A stretch of DNA of 42,764 nucleotides, taken from Chlamydiales bacterium. GTDB lineage: Bacteria; Chlamydiota; Chlamydiia; Chlamydiales; SM23-39. Shown piece after piece: positions 42,625-42,764 of the stretch. The translations under genes and the position numbers were made by a program. Within the stretch, counting starts at the first letter, position 1; each line of letters starts with the position of its first letter. The stretch covers positions 1-42,764 of the forward strand of contig JAUXXF010000028.1 of assembly GCA_030681135.1 (NCBI GenBank). Reading direction: 5' to 3'. The notes below the pieces were generated by a model. It saw only the letters and a list, made by a program, of their open reading frames with translations. It did no database searches and had not been told where the DNA came from.

Positions 42625-42764
42625 GAGACTGCCCACGAACTTAGGTTTCGTCGATTTTAGGGATTGTTTTGGCCGATTTGCGATTTTTTTTAGGGGGATA
42701 GTATACGACCGTTGATACCATCCCCCTAAAAAAAATCGCAAATCGGCTCAAAAGAACCCTAAAA
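42625..42764. repeat. palindromic element E2, right copy (runs off the edge)
   Basis: The left arm cacgaacttaggtttcgtcg and gattttaggg, then cgatttgcgattttttttag facing ctaaaaaaaatcgcaaatcg, enclose a centre agtatacgaccgttgata. The centre and left arm match the copy at 16155-16272. The right end is cut by the window. Confidence 0.75.

Noticed and set aside
1..42764. CRISPR array
   Set aside because: No regularly spaced short direct repeats with unique spacers were seen; the repeats present are palindromic elements and protein-coding repeats.

Overview
The window comes from a chlamydia-like bacterium (order Chlamydiales, most likely an amoeba-associated lineage outside the genus Chlamydia). 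The block dapF-clpP-glyA, the pair xerC / divergent ABC-F ATPase, a CT398-type coiled-coil zinc-ribbon protein and the long form of GlyA are chlamydial signatures as I recall them. Inc-like bilobed membrane segments, effector-like genes and DUF2608-type HAD proteins agree with an intracellular host-manipulating lifestyle. No 16S or marker alignment could be run, so genus is not assigned.

Layout. (1) 1-2260: the start of a HAD/DUF2608-like gene cut by the window edge, two convergent small membrane proteins that look related, and two divergent paralogous small peptides with paired cysteines that sit on a long inverted duplication. (2) 2273-7539, minus strand: an operon with 11-nt overlaps, encoding a giant secretin with eight extra ~85-residue repeats, a TPR-type lipoprotein and a YidD-like protein. 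(3) 7867-13041, minus strand: four single-gene units that look like an accessory effector block. They are an Inc-like protein, a YopT-like cysteine protease, a membrane-anchored kinase-like protein and an unknown protein. Short palindromic REP sequences or remnants lie at the 3' ends. The unknown gene is flanked by direct repeats of the dapF tail plus REP. (4) 13233-17500: dapF, clpP, glyA overlapping on the minus strand, then a CT398-like gene and RNase P RNA on plus.

(5) 17552-34028: the most striking part. Eight consecutive minus-strand paralogs (called P1 to P8 here, left to right) of 356-839 residues share an acidic, aromatic-rich N-terminal region, a basic bipartite nuclear-localisation-like motif in most copies, and 2 to 5 helix-turn-helix-like modules of two main alternating types (A and B, about 65-75 residues each). 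No transposase or catalytic motif is seen. I infer a family of secreted, nucleus-targeted, modular DNA-binding effectors, undescribed as far as I know. The gaps between copies hold a ~162-bp MITE-like palindrome (four full copies and one solo end), remnants of decayed modules, and a degenerate copy of the xerC 3' end. The last shows that at least one duplication included the neighbouring xerC tail.

(6) 34131-42764: xerC, a divergent ABC-F ATPase, a second DUF2608-like HAD protein, a methyltransferase resembling sterol C24-methyltransferases, a four-gene minus-strand cluster (trxA, DUF2905-like, ABC ATPase, ABC-2 permease), a family 2 glycosyltransferase with a helical repeat tail, tRNA-Leu(CAG), and a second type of palindromic element running off the right edge.

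All family assignments rest on motifs read by eye; no database search was made.
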